In this document: positions 1 through 6,342 of the stretch, piece by piece
Layout of the letters: each line of letters begins with the position of its first letter
How positions within the stretch are numbered: the first letter of the stretch is position 1
NCBI GenBank assembly: GCA_043777755.1
Contig: JAYWHK010000092.1
Coordinates: 1-11,602 of the forward strand
Source of the DNA: CANHEE01 sp043777755
GTDB taxonomy: Bacteria; Bacteroidota; Bacteroidia; Chitinophagales; Saprospiraceae
Direction: 5' to 3'
DNA length: 11,602 nt
Notes under the pieces: generated by a model
What the model was told of the DNA's origin: nothing
What the model saw: the letters and a program-made list of their open reading frames with translations, nothing else
Database searches by the model: none
Made by a program: the position numbers and the translations under genes

Positions 1-44
1 TAGTTCGTTTTGCAACGCTAAGTTAAGCCCTTTTTTTTATTTTA

Positions 45-84
45 AAAACTTTATTTTTTAATCATATTAAAAAATTAAAGTTTT
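45..84 (-). terminator. AT-only-stem hairpin downstream of pfkA, possible terminator
   Basis: Arms at 45-62 and 66-84 are complementary over 18 bp with one bulged base and a 3-nt loop. The stem contains almost no G or C (one G-C pair). It lies 76 nt past the pfkA stop codon. No clean U-tract follows it on either strand, so it is not a textbook intrinsic terminator; it may be a weak terminator or a 3'-end RNA-stabilising hairpin. The rest of 1-159 is AT-rich, and I see no other gene or motif there. Confidence 0.35.
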
Positions 85-159
85 GTCACGTAGAGTGAGT
101 TTTTTAACTTATTTAAGTCTTTGTTTTAACAGCTACTATTGCATAAAAGAACAAAAAAA

Positions 160-1134
160 CTAACTCAACATATCTACAATTTCCAGCATCATTGGATTAA
201 TGCGTTGGTTGTGTTTAATGGCTTTTTCAAAAGGGACATGAACAATGTCTTTGTGAACTTGTCCAATCATAACACCTTTCTTACCGTCAAGTAATGCCTT
301 AACTGCTTCCAATCCCAAACGACTTGCGAGTACTCTATCGTTGCAAGTTGGGCGACCTCCACGCTGAATGTGTCCTAAAATCGAAACACGAATATCATAA
401 CCTGGTAATTCTCTTTTAGCCATTTCGGCTACTTGCATTGCACCGCCAGCTTCGTCCCCTTCGGCAACGACGACAATAGCACTTGATGATTTTTTGTCTT
501 TACGGCGTTTGTCCAAAATACGCATTAAATTTTCCATATTGGTAGGTGTTTCTGGCACAAGTACAGCTTCTGCACCTGTTGCGATGCCTGTTCGCATAGC
601 GATAAAACCAGCATCACGTCCCATTACCTCTACAAAAAACAAACGATTGTGTGCGTTTGCAGTATCTTTGATGTTGTCAATCATATTCATGGCAGTATTT
701 ACAGCGGTATCAAAACCTATAGTATTGTCCGTGCCGTACAAATCGTTGTCAATCGTACCAGGCGTTCCAACCATACTAATATCAGGATATTCGCTCATAA
801 AAACTTTTGCCCCTGTGAACGTTCCATTTCCACCACAAGCAACAATACCTTCGATACCGTGCTTCTGTAATTGTTGGTAGGCTTGCGCACGACCTTCAAC
901 AGTCATAAAACGTTGGCTGCGGGCAGTACGCAAAACTGTTCCTCCTAATTGTAAAATATTACTAACAGAACGAGAATCCATAGGAACAATATCACCGTCA
1001 ATCATTCCTTCATAACCATAATTAATTCCGTAAGGCTCAATGCCCATATTCAAACAAGTACGCACAACCGCACGTATGTTGGCGTTCATTCCTGGCGAAT
1101 CACCACCTGAAGTAAAAACTGCAATTTTTTTCAT
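160..1134 (-). CDS. pfkA: ATP-dependent 6-phosphofructokinase
   Basis: This cytosolic glycolytic enzyme phosphorylates fructose 6-phosphate to fructose 1,6-bisphosphate. At 324 aa it has the normal bacterial PfkA length and aligns end to end with the E. coli pattern. Visible motifs are the N-terminal TSGGDSPGMNA nucleotide loop (8-18), PGTIDND (125-131, with catalytic D129 and D131), MGRDAGF (171-177) and GHIQRGG (254-260). Gly104 and the Gly in PGTIDND are the residues that mark ATP-dependent rather than pyrophosphate-dependent enzymes. The effector-site arginines R21 and R25 and E189 are kept, so allosteric control is plausible. Odd point: the usual GGDG(S/T) reads GGNGT (101-105), so the Mg-ATP-contacting Asp103 is Asn (codon AAT at 826-828). 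The gene begins 15 nt after the response regulator stop and is probably cotranscribed with it. Family assignment is secure; full activity is uncertain. Confidence 0.96.
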   Translation of the reverse strand: MKKIAVFTSGGDSPGMNANIRAVVRTCLNMGIEPYGINYGYEGMIDGDIVPMDSRSVSNILQLGGTVLRTARSQRFMTVEGRAQAYQQLQKHGIEGIVACGGNGTFTGAKVFMSEYPDISMVGTPGTIDNDLYGTDNTIGFDTAVNTAMNMIDNIKDTANAHNRLFFVEVMGRDAGFIAMRTGIATGAEAVLVPETPTNMENLMRILDKRRKDKKSSSAIVVVAEGDEAGGAMQVAEMAKRELPGYDIRVSILGHIQRGGRPTCNDRVLASRLGLEAVKALLDGKKGVMIGQVHKDIVHVPFEKAIKHNQRINPMMLEIVDMLS

Positions 1135-1149
1135 AATTTTTTTAAAGTA

Positions 1150-1569
1150 TTACATCGTTTCGGCAGGTAGTAGATTACATTCTACCCAAAACCTAACCGT
1201 AGATTGAATAATTTCGTTGAAAGTGTCGTAGTCAATTGGTTTGCAAACATAAGCGTTTGCGCCCAAATCGTAGCAATTCATAATGTCATTTTTATTAGAA
1301 GATGTTGTAAAAATGACCACTGGAAAATGTGCATAACGAGGTGTACTGCGGATTTTTTTCAAAATCTCAGCACCATTGATGCGGGGCATATTGAGGTCTA
1401 AGAGAATAAGTCCAATATCATTGATAGGATTATTATCCAAATATCGGAACAATTCATCGTGACCATTCGTTACAATAACGTCGTTGATGAAACCAAGTTC
1501 CATAACCACGATACGGACAAGCTCTGCATCTGCAATGTTGTCCTCTACAAGAATAATTTTTTTTGCCAT
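1150..1569 (-). CDS. Single-domain response regulator, CheY/Rcp1-like
   Basis: This 139-aa protein is one receiver (REC) domain with no output domain. The acidic pocket is E9/D10, the phospho-acceptor is D58 in LLDLNMP, the switch Thr/Ser lies in TTSS (88-91), and the invariant lysine is K110 in CKP. The sequence around LLDLNMP and the C-terminal tail (FWVECNLLP) resemble the Rcp1 group of regulators, often paired with phytochrome-like or hybrid histidine kinases, but no kinase is in the window. Such proteins act by protein-protein contact or as phosphorelay intermediates, not by DNA binding. It is the first gene of a likely two-gene unit with pfkA. A GAGG stretch lies about 8 nt upstream of the ATG. 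A link to control of glycolysis is inference from position only. Confidence 0.93.
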   Translation of the reverse strand: MAKKIILVEDNIADAELVRIVVMELGFINDVIVTNGHDELFRYLDNNPINDIGLILLDLNMPRINGAEILKKIRSTPRYAHFPVVIFTTSSNKNDIMNCYDLGANAYVCKPIDYDTFNEIIQSTVRFWVECNLLPAETM

Positions 1570-1597
1570 AAAATATGCCTCACAAAGGGAAAGAGTT

Positions 1598-1633
1598 ACT
1601 AAATTTGATGAAAATTTAGTGCCAAAATTTAGT
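1598..1633. promoter_or_regulatory. Three phased AAATTTAGT motifs in a divergent intergenic region
   Basis: ACTAAATTT (1598-1606) is the exact inverse of AAATTTAGT (1612-1620). AAAATTTAGT occurs at 1611-1620 and again, identically, at 1624-1633. The three copies are spaced about 13 nt apart, between the response regulator gene (minus) and the esterase gene (plus). The first two form a 9-bp perfect inverted repeat with a 5-nt spacer. The arrangement suits an operator for a dimeric regulator, although the motif is all A/T except one base and some repetition is expected in AT-rich DNA. No regulator can be named. Confidence 0.4.
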
Positions 1634-1660
1634 TTTTATAAATTTACCTGTTTTTAATTG

Positions 1661-1668
1661 TATATTTG
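1661..1668 (+). promoter_or_regulatory. Candidate -7 promoter box for the esterase gene
   Basis: TATATTTG matches the Bacteroidota -7 consensus TAnnTTTG exactly and would place the transcription start about 34 nt before the ATG at 1708. No clear TTG element sits 17-23 nt upstream, so the match is half a promoter. A second TAAATTTG lies at 1600-1607, overlapping the phased motifs. Confidence 0.4.
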
Positions 1669-1707
1669 TGAGTAAAATCGTCTTCTAAAACAAATTAAAA
1701 TGTAAAA

Positions 1708-2391
1708 ATGAAAAAAATATTTCTATTATTCTCTATTTTCTGTTCTCTTTTTTTTATTTTTTGTAATAATCAAGCAAATAATAAAAAAGAAAGTGTTGCT
1801 GATAGCTTAAAAGCTGATAAGAACCCAAACAGTGAAGACTTGAAAAACATTGTTTTCTTTGGAAACAGTTTGACCGCAGCGTTTGGTCTGAATCCATCTG
1901 AAGGCTTTGCTGGTAGAGTTGCTCAACGGATTGATTCGTTAAAATTAGGCTATAAAACAATCAATGCGGGTCTGAGTGGAGAAACAACAGCTGCTGGCGC
2001 AGAACGGGTTGATTGGGTTATTGGTCGCCAAAAAGTACATATTTTCATCTTAGAATTGGGCGGAAATGACGCTTTGCGAGGTTTGAAAACTACGGAAAGT
2101 GAGAAAAATCTCCAAACCATTATTGACAAAGTAAAAGCAAAATATCCTGATTGTAAAATTCTTTTGGCTGGTATGATGGCACCGCCAAACATGGGAAAAA
2201 AGTATGCTGACGATTTTAAAAATGTTTATACTAAGGTTGCAAAAACAAATAATCTTCCACTGATTCCATTTTTGTTAGAAGGTGTAGGCGGTATTGCTCG
2301 ACTGAATCTCCCCGATGGAATCCACCCAACAGCGGAAGGTCACCGAATCGTAACAGAAAATATTTGGAAAGTATTGAAGTCGATGCTTTAA
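1708..2391 (+). CDS. Exported SGNH/GDSL-family esterase, TesA/arylesterase type
   Basis: This 227-aa serine hydrolase likely cleaves ester or thioester bonds outside the cytoplasm. Residues 1-19 form a very hydrophobic signal segment ending in Cys19 (FFIFC), followed by a polar Asn/Lys/Asp-rich linker to about residue 46. This looks like a lipoprotein, but Phe before the Cys is a poor lipobox, so an uncleaved membrane anchor is possible. SGNH blocks: block I GNSL (52-55, nucleophile S54), block II Gly88 in NAGLSGETTAAG, block III GGND (118-121) and block V DGIHP (D203, H206). All catalytic residues are present. Block I has Asn in place of the usual Asp of GDSL. A minimal ATGTAA start-stop lies at 1700-1705, just ahead of the true ATG. 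Natural substrate is unknown. Confidence 0.88.
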   Translation: MKKIFLLFSIFCSLFFIFCNNQANNKKESVADSLKADKNPNSEDLKNIVFFGNSLTAAFGLNPSEGFAGRVAQRIDSLKLGYKTINAGLSGETTAAGAERVDWVIGRQKVHIFILELGGNDALRGLKTTESEKNLQTIIDKVKAKYPDCKILLAGMMAPPNMGKKYADDFKNVYTKVAKTNNLPLIPFLLEGVGGIARLNLPDGIHPTAEGHRIVTENIWKVLKSML

Positions 2392-2415
2392 ATTGGAAAT
2401 CAATCGTAAATTTTT

Positions 2416-2453
2416 AAAATCCGAAACACTTTTATAAGTATTTCGGATTTTTT
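2416..2453. terminator. Bidirectional intrinsic terminator between esterase and epimerase genes
   Basis: Arms AAAATCCGAAA (2416-2426) and TTTCGGATTTT (2441-2451) pair perfectly over 11 bp. Inside, ACTT (2428-2431) and AAGT (2436-2439) extend the stem after a single C/A mismatch, leaving a 4-nt loop. A T-run follows on the plus strand (2448-2453), and T-rich sequence follows on the minus strand. The hairpin begins 24 nt after the esterase stop and abuts the epimerase stop codon (2452-2454), so one element can end both convergent transcripts. Confidence 0.85.
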
Positions 2454-3474
2454 ACTTTTGATGCTTTTTCAACTTTCCTCCTAATCCATTTTCTTCTGGG
2501 AAAAAAACTTTTCCATCTCGCAACATCACACCTTCGGCAGGGTCATTTTGGAGCAATAAAGCACCGTCCATGTCCACATAATCCAAAAGTGGCAATAAAT
2601 GTCCAATCGCTGACATTCCAATCGAACTTTCGGTCATACAACCAACCATGACTTTCATATTGAGCGCACGTGCTTCGCTAATCATACGACGAGCTGGTGT
2701 AAGACCACCACATTTGACCAATTTGATGTTGATGCCATGAAAAAGACCTTTGCATTTGACAACATCATGCTCACTAATGCAACTTTCGTCAGCAATAATT
2801 GGCAAGTGTGATTTTTCAAAAACCTCTTTCATGCCGTCCCAATTGTCCGCTTTCAAAGGTTGCTCAATAAACTCTACACCTAATTTTTTCAAGTATTTTG
2901 AGTTGTAAATCGTTTCGGCAGCAGACCAACCACAGTTTGCATCTACCCGAAAAGGAACAGTCGTTTCTTTTCGCAAAGCCTCTATAATGGCAAGGTCATT
3001 GGCAGTACCCAATTTTATTTTGTACAAAACCCAAGGGAAATCGTGCATTTTGGAAATCATTTTTTCGATGCTGTCAATGCCAATCGTATAGTTAGAAATC
3101 GGAACATTCGCAATGTCCAAGCCCCAGACTTTGTAACTTGGCAATCCTTTTTTTCTACCATAAAGGTCGTGAGCAGCATTGTCAATGGCGCATTGCACAA
3201 AAGGATGTTCTGCAAGGTCATTGGCTAAAAAATTCCAAAAATTTTCGGGCGTATCGAAAACATAAGATTCTATTTTAGAACGCAATGCTTCGATTTTTTC
3301 TTTGATACTTTCCACACTCACCTTATAATAAGTGTTGGTGATGGTTTCGCCAAAACCAGAAAAACCAGCATCACGCAATTCTACGATTACATTTTCACGA
3401 GTATCATAACTATCACGTGCAATATTGAACGGATTTCGTAATTTTAAAGTATAATTGTGGAGTATGAGTTCCAT
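2452..3474 (-). CDS. Dipeptide epimerase, enolase superfamily (L-Ala-D/L-Glu epimerase type)
   Basis: This 340-aa cytosolic enzyme belongs to the muconate-lactonizing-enzyme subgroup. An N-terminal capping domain (about 1-115) precedes a TIM-barrel-type domain. Catalytic features are the KxK motif (K152, K154), metal ligands D178 (in DAN), E204 (in FIEQP) and D229 (in IADES), and the opposing base K251 (in NIKLVKCGG). The DMD motif at 301-303 matches the DxD motif that holds the dipeptide amino group in L-Ala-D/L-Glu epimerases. The expected role is inverting the second residue of a dipeptide, typically L-Ala-D-Glu released from peptidoglycan, so that it can be hydrolysed and reused. Other dipeptide specificities are common in this family and cannot be excluded. 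The gene is convergent with the esterase gene and shares its terminator. I found no exact -7 box upstream. Confidence 0.9.
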   Translation of the reverse strand: MELILHNYTLKLRNPFNIARDSYDTRENVIVELRDAGFSGFGETITNTYYKVSVESIKEKIEALRSKIESYVFDTPENFWNFLANDLAEHPFVQCAIDNAAHDLYGRKKGLPSYKVWGLDIANVPISNYTIGIDSIEKMISKMHDFPWVLYKIKLGTANDLAIIEALRKETTVPFRVDANCGWSAAETIYNSKYLKKLGVEFIEQPLKADNWDGMKEVFEKSHLPIIADESCISEHDVVKCKGLFHGINIKLVKCGGLTPARRMISEARALNMKVMVGCMTESSIGMSAIGHLLPLLDYVDMDGALLLQNDPAEGVMLRDGKVFFPEENGLGGKLKKHQK

Positions 3475-3480
3475 TTTTTA

Positions 3481-3508
3481 TTGTTTTTAAAAATAAATAT
3501 TAAATTTG
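3481..3508 (+). promoter_or_regulatory. Candidate Bacteroidota promoter for the lamin-tail gene
   Basis: TTG (3481-3483) and TAAATTTG (3501-3508) are separated by 17 nt, matching the TTG / TAnnTTTG promoter at the short end of its spacing range. Transcription would start near 3514, giving a leader of about 120 nt that contains the GTC-heptad repeat. The alignment is by eye, and AT-rich DNA makes chance matches fairly likely. Confidence 0.4.
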
Positions 3509-3523
3509 TGCAATTGTTAAGTA

Positions 3524-3557
3524 GTCGTAAGTCAATAAGTCATCGGTCATCAGTCTT
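3524..3557. repeat. Degenerate heptad repeat, GTC every 7-8 nt, five copies
   Basis: GTC recurs at 3524, 3531, 3539, 3546 and 3553, with spacings of 7, 8, 7 and 7 nt. The best-preserved units read GTCATCG and GTCATCA. This is a short, decayed tandem heptanucleotide array in the spacer between the epimerase and lamin-tail genes, probably inside the leader of the latter. It is not coding in any obvious frame. Similar intergenic heptad arrays are known in some bacteria; their role is unclear. Confidence 0.55.
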
Positions 3558-3636
3558 TTAACTTGCTGATTTACAACAGTTTATTGTATTTAAAATATCG
3601 ATTATTACAGTCGAAGTACTTACTAACTCTTATAAA

Positions 3637-6234
3637 ATGAATAAATTTAGCTTACTTGTTTTTTCTTTTTTATGTTTTTATTCCAATTTGCAAGCACAAT
3701 TTGCGGACGATTTTAGCGATGGTAATTTTTCTCAAAACCCGACTTGGATTTGGCAAGCGGATAGTTTTATTGTAAATGCTAAAAAAGAGTTGCAATTGAA
3801 CGCAAAAGCTGGCGGAATTTCCAAAATCAGCAGCACTTATAATTGTGAACAAGCGATGGTTTGGGAGTTTTTACTGCGCATGGAATTTGCGCCTTCACAA
3901 GCCAATCGCCTTTTTATTTTGCTCAATGCAGATGGAAATCCAAGTACTTCCTCTGGTTATGCCCTACAATTAGGCGAAGATGGCACAGCTGATAAAATCA
4001 AACTGATAAAATACCAAACGACACCAAGTTCGGGAACAGTTTTGGCAACTTGCGCAACAAATCTTGTTGTGAACAATCTTGTCAATGCTCGAATCAGAGT
4101 CAAACGAGATGCCAACAACTTGTGGAGCATCGAAGCCGACTACAACGGCGGTTTTGGCTTTAAACAAGACCTTTCTTTTCAAGAAACAAATCCTTTACCT
4201 TTGGTAAAAAATGTTGGCTTTGGATTTTGGTGCGAATATACAGAATCTCGCAAAGATAAATTCTTTTTTGACGATATAAAAATATCAAAAAACGAGCCTG
4301 ATGTAACGCCTCCAACAGTCATAAGTGTTGCTCAGGATAGTAAATTGTCAAATCGTGTCAATGTGATTTTTAGCGAAGTTATGGACAGTAGTTCTGCAAA
4401 AGCGGTCTTGGCTTATACAATTGACAATGGTGCAGGATTGCCTAAAGTAACCTATAATTTTGACAGAATTTCTTTGGATTATCCAAATTTGAAAGCAGGG
4501 ACAACCTATATTTTACAAATTGCGACCATTTTTGATTTGGCAAAAAACCTGATGCAGTCGAAGATATTTACTTTTACAACTGCAAGTTTTCCAACGACAA
4601 CGCAAGCCTTTGATATTGTCATCAATGAAATCATGGCAGATCCTTTACCTCAGATTGGTTTGCCAAAATCGGAGTTTGTAGAACTGTACAATCGAAGCTC
4701 CAAAACGATTGATTTACAAGGTTTTAGCTTAAAAGATAAAGGCGCAACAGCGTATAAATTTCCTAAAATATTGCTCGCACCAGACAAATATTTGATTGTT
4801 TATAAAAGAGAAAAAGGAATTGATTTTGGAAAATATGGCGATACGTTGGCTCTGACAACTTTTTTCGCATTGGACAGCGACAACGAAGAAATTACACTTT
4901 TTAATGAAAAAAATGAAATTATTGACAAAGTAACTTATGGACTCGTCACGTACAAAAGTGATGAAAAAGCCGCTGGCGGCTGGACTTTGGAACGCATCAA
5001 TCCCAATACGCCTTGCTTGGGTGGTTTTAATTTTATTGCTTCTCAAAATGACGATGGAGGAACTCCAGGGAAGAAAAATAGTGTTTTTTCTACTCAAAAC
5101 AACAACAACCCTTTACTTGTTACTTATGTTTTTCCAACAAATTCTGACGAAATTTTTATTCGTTTTAATAAAAATATTGACTTGAACACACTACAAAATA
5201 GTAGTTTTGAGATAGAAACTGGCGTTAAAAACGTATTGATTGGAACTTCGCAAAACGAAGTAAAAATAACACTTTCCTCTCCATTTCAAAAAGGAAAAAT
5301 ATACAATTTGAAAACAAAAAATACCTTGAAAGATTGTATTGGAAACAGTGCAAGTGAGGTGATTTTTCCATTGGGTCTTCCTGAAAGTATTGCTGCAAAA
5401 GATGTTGTTATTAACGAAATACTGTTTAATCCAAAAACAGGAGGCATTGATTTTATAGAAATTTACAACCGTTCTGCCAAAATCATCAATCTTAATGACC
5501 TCAATATTGACAATCAGAAAAAGTTAGACGTACAAGAAATCAACGAAAATTACTTATTGTTGCCTAATAATTATGCTGTTTTGACAGAAAATAAAGGCAT
5601 TTTATTAACACAAGGTTATGACATAAAAAATCCAAACGCCATTGTTCAAACCAATCTTCCAACTTTTGACGACGACGAAGGCAATGTCCAACTTATCAAA
5701 GCCGATGCGCCAGGAAAATTATTGATAGACAACGTAGATTACGACAAAAGTTATCATTATCCTTTGCTCAAAGACCAAAGTGGTGTTTCCTTGGAGCGCA
5801 TCAATCCTGAAGGCGAGAGTAATGATAAAAACAACTGGTATTCGGCAGCTTCTACGGCTGGTTTTGCAACGCCAACATACCAAAATTCGCAATTTTCAAA
5901 AACACAAAGTACTCAAAATGAGCGTTTTAGTATAGCGAATACTCGAATTTCTCCTGACGGTGATGGTTTTGAAGATTTTTTATTGTTAGGTTACAAAAAT
6001 GATTTGATTGGCATGACTGCCACTGTTCAAATCTATGATTTTGATGGTCGTTTGGTCAAAACCTTAGTGAACAATGAATTATTGGCTACCGAAGGGAATT
6101 TCCGTTGGGACGGCGATACTGATAACATCAATGCTGCGCCATTAGGCATTTATATTATCTTAGTTCGCTATTTCTCACCAGATGGTGTGACGGGGCAAGA
6201 GAAAAAAGTGGTGAGTGTTGTAGGTCGCTTGTAA
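3637..6234 (+). CDS. Exported modular surface protein with two lamin-tail domains
   Basis: This 865-aa protein has a clear signal peptide (1-20, cleavage after LQA). Modules in order: a jelly-roll/concanavalin-like domain opening with DDFSDGNF and closing with FFFDDIKIS (about 21-217); an Ig-like domain starting TPPTVISV (224-316); lamin-tail domain 1 (326-483); a second Ig-like domain (493-583); lamin-tail domain 2 (588-750); and a C-terminal FlgD/gliding-type Ig-like domain (about 763-865) containing SPDGDGFEDF and YDFDGRLVKTL. The Ig plus lamin-tail pair is an internal duplication: VINEI recurs at 328 and 591, YNRS at 351 and 610, LERINP at 451 and 719. No catalytic motif is seen, so adhesion or scaffolding at the cell surface is likely. 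The C-terminal module suggests type IX secretion but is not the standard sorting signal. The GH92 gene follows after 108 nt. Confidence 0.85.
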   Translation: MNKFSLLVFSFLCFYSNLQAQFADDFSDGNFSQNPTWIWQADSFIVNAKKELQLNAKAGGISKISSTYNCEQAMVWEFLLRMEFAPSQANRLFILLNADGNPSTSSGYALQLGEDGTADKIKLIKYQTTPSSGTVLATCATNLVVNNLVNARIRVKRDANNLWSIEADYNGGFGFKQDLSFQETNPLPLVKNVGFGFWCEYTESRKDKFFFDDIKISKNEPDVTPPTVISVAQDSKLSNRVNVIFSEVMDSSSAKAVLAYTIDNGAGLPKVTYNFDRISLDYPNLKAGTTYILQIATIFDLAKNLMQSKIFTFTTASFPTTTQAFDIVINEIMADPLPQIGLPKSEFVELYNRSSKTIDLQGFSLKDKGATAYKFPKILLAPDKYLIVYKREKGIDFGKYGDTLALTTFFALDSDNEEITLFNEKNEIIDKVTYGLVTYKSDEKAAGGWTLERINPNTPCLGGFNFIASQNDDGGTPGKKNSVFSTQNNNNPLLVTYVFPTNSDEIFIRFNKNIDLNTLQNSSFEIETGVKNVLIGTSQNEVKITLSSPFQKGKIYNLKTKNTLKDCIGNSASEVIFPLGLPESIAAKDVVINEILFNPKTGGIDFIEIYNRSAKIINLNDLNIDNQKKLDVQEINENYLLLPNNYAVLTENKGILLTQGYDIKNPNAIVQTNLPTFDDDEGNVQLIKADAPGKLLIDNVDYDKSYHYPLLKDQSGVSLERINPEGESNDKNNWYSAASTAGFATPTYQNSQFSKTQSTQNERFSIANTRISPDGDGFEDFLLLGYKNDLIGMTATVQIYDFDGRLVKTLVNNELLATEGNFRWDGDTDNINAAPLGIYIILVRYFSPDGVTGQEKKVVSVVGRL

Positions 6235-6260
6235 GAGCGTCTGTTCTTACTTTAGTTTTG
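6229..6260 (+). promoter_or_regulatory. Candidate promoter for the GH92 gene
   Basis: TTG (6229-6231, overlapping the lamin-tail gene's last codons) and TAGTTTTG (6253-6260) are 21 nt apart, matching TTG / TAnnTTTG. Transcription would start near 6266, about 77 nt before the GH92 ATG. No terminator is visible in 6235-6342, so read-through from the upstream gene is also likely. Confidence 0.38.
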
Positions 6261-6342
6261 TTTGAAATTTTAAAAGAACCTTCTTATTTTATCAGAAAAA
6301 TTATTTTTCATACGCCATTTTATATTTTGAAAATCAAAGAAA

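Noticed and set aside
1..26. Possible 3' end of a plus-strand gene (frame ending VRFATLS, stop at 24-26)
   Set aside because: Only seven codons are visible; too short to separate from chance.
107..118. Short palindrome ACTTATTTAAGT downstream of pfkA
   Set aside because: Five-bp arms with a 2-nt centre are common by chance in AT-rich DNA.
494..880. Plus-strand open frame of 128 codons inside pfkA
   Set aside because: It is a shadow of the well-supported pfkA frame on the other strand and matches no known protein pattern.
4729..5097. Minus-strand open frame of 122 codons inside the lamin-tail gene
   Set aside because: Antisense to clear lamin-tail domain sequence; composition is rich in Phe, Ile and Ser, as expected for the antisense of AT-rich coding DNA.
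6243..6279. GTTCTT / AAGAAC inverted repeat after the lamin-tail gene, considered as a terminator
   Set aside because: Only 6 bp pair, with a 25-nt loop and no proper T-tract following.
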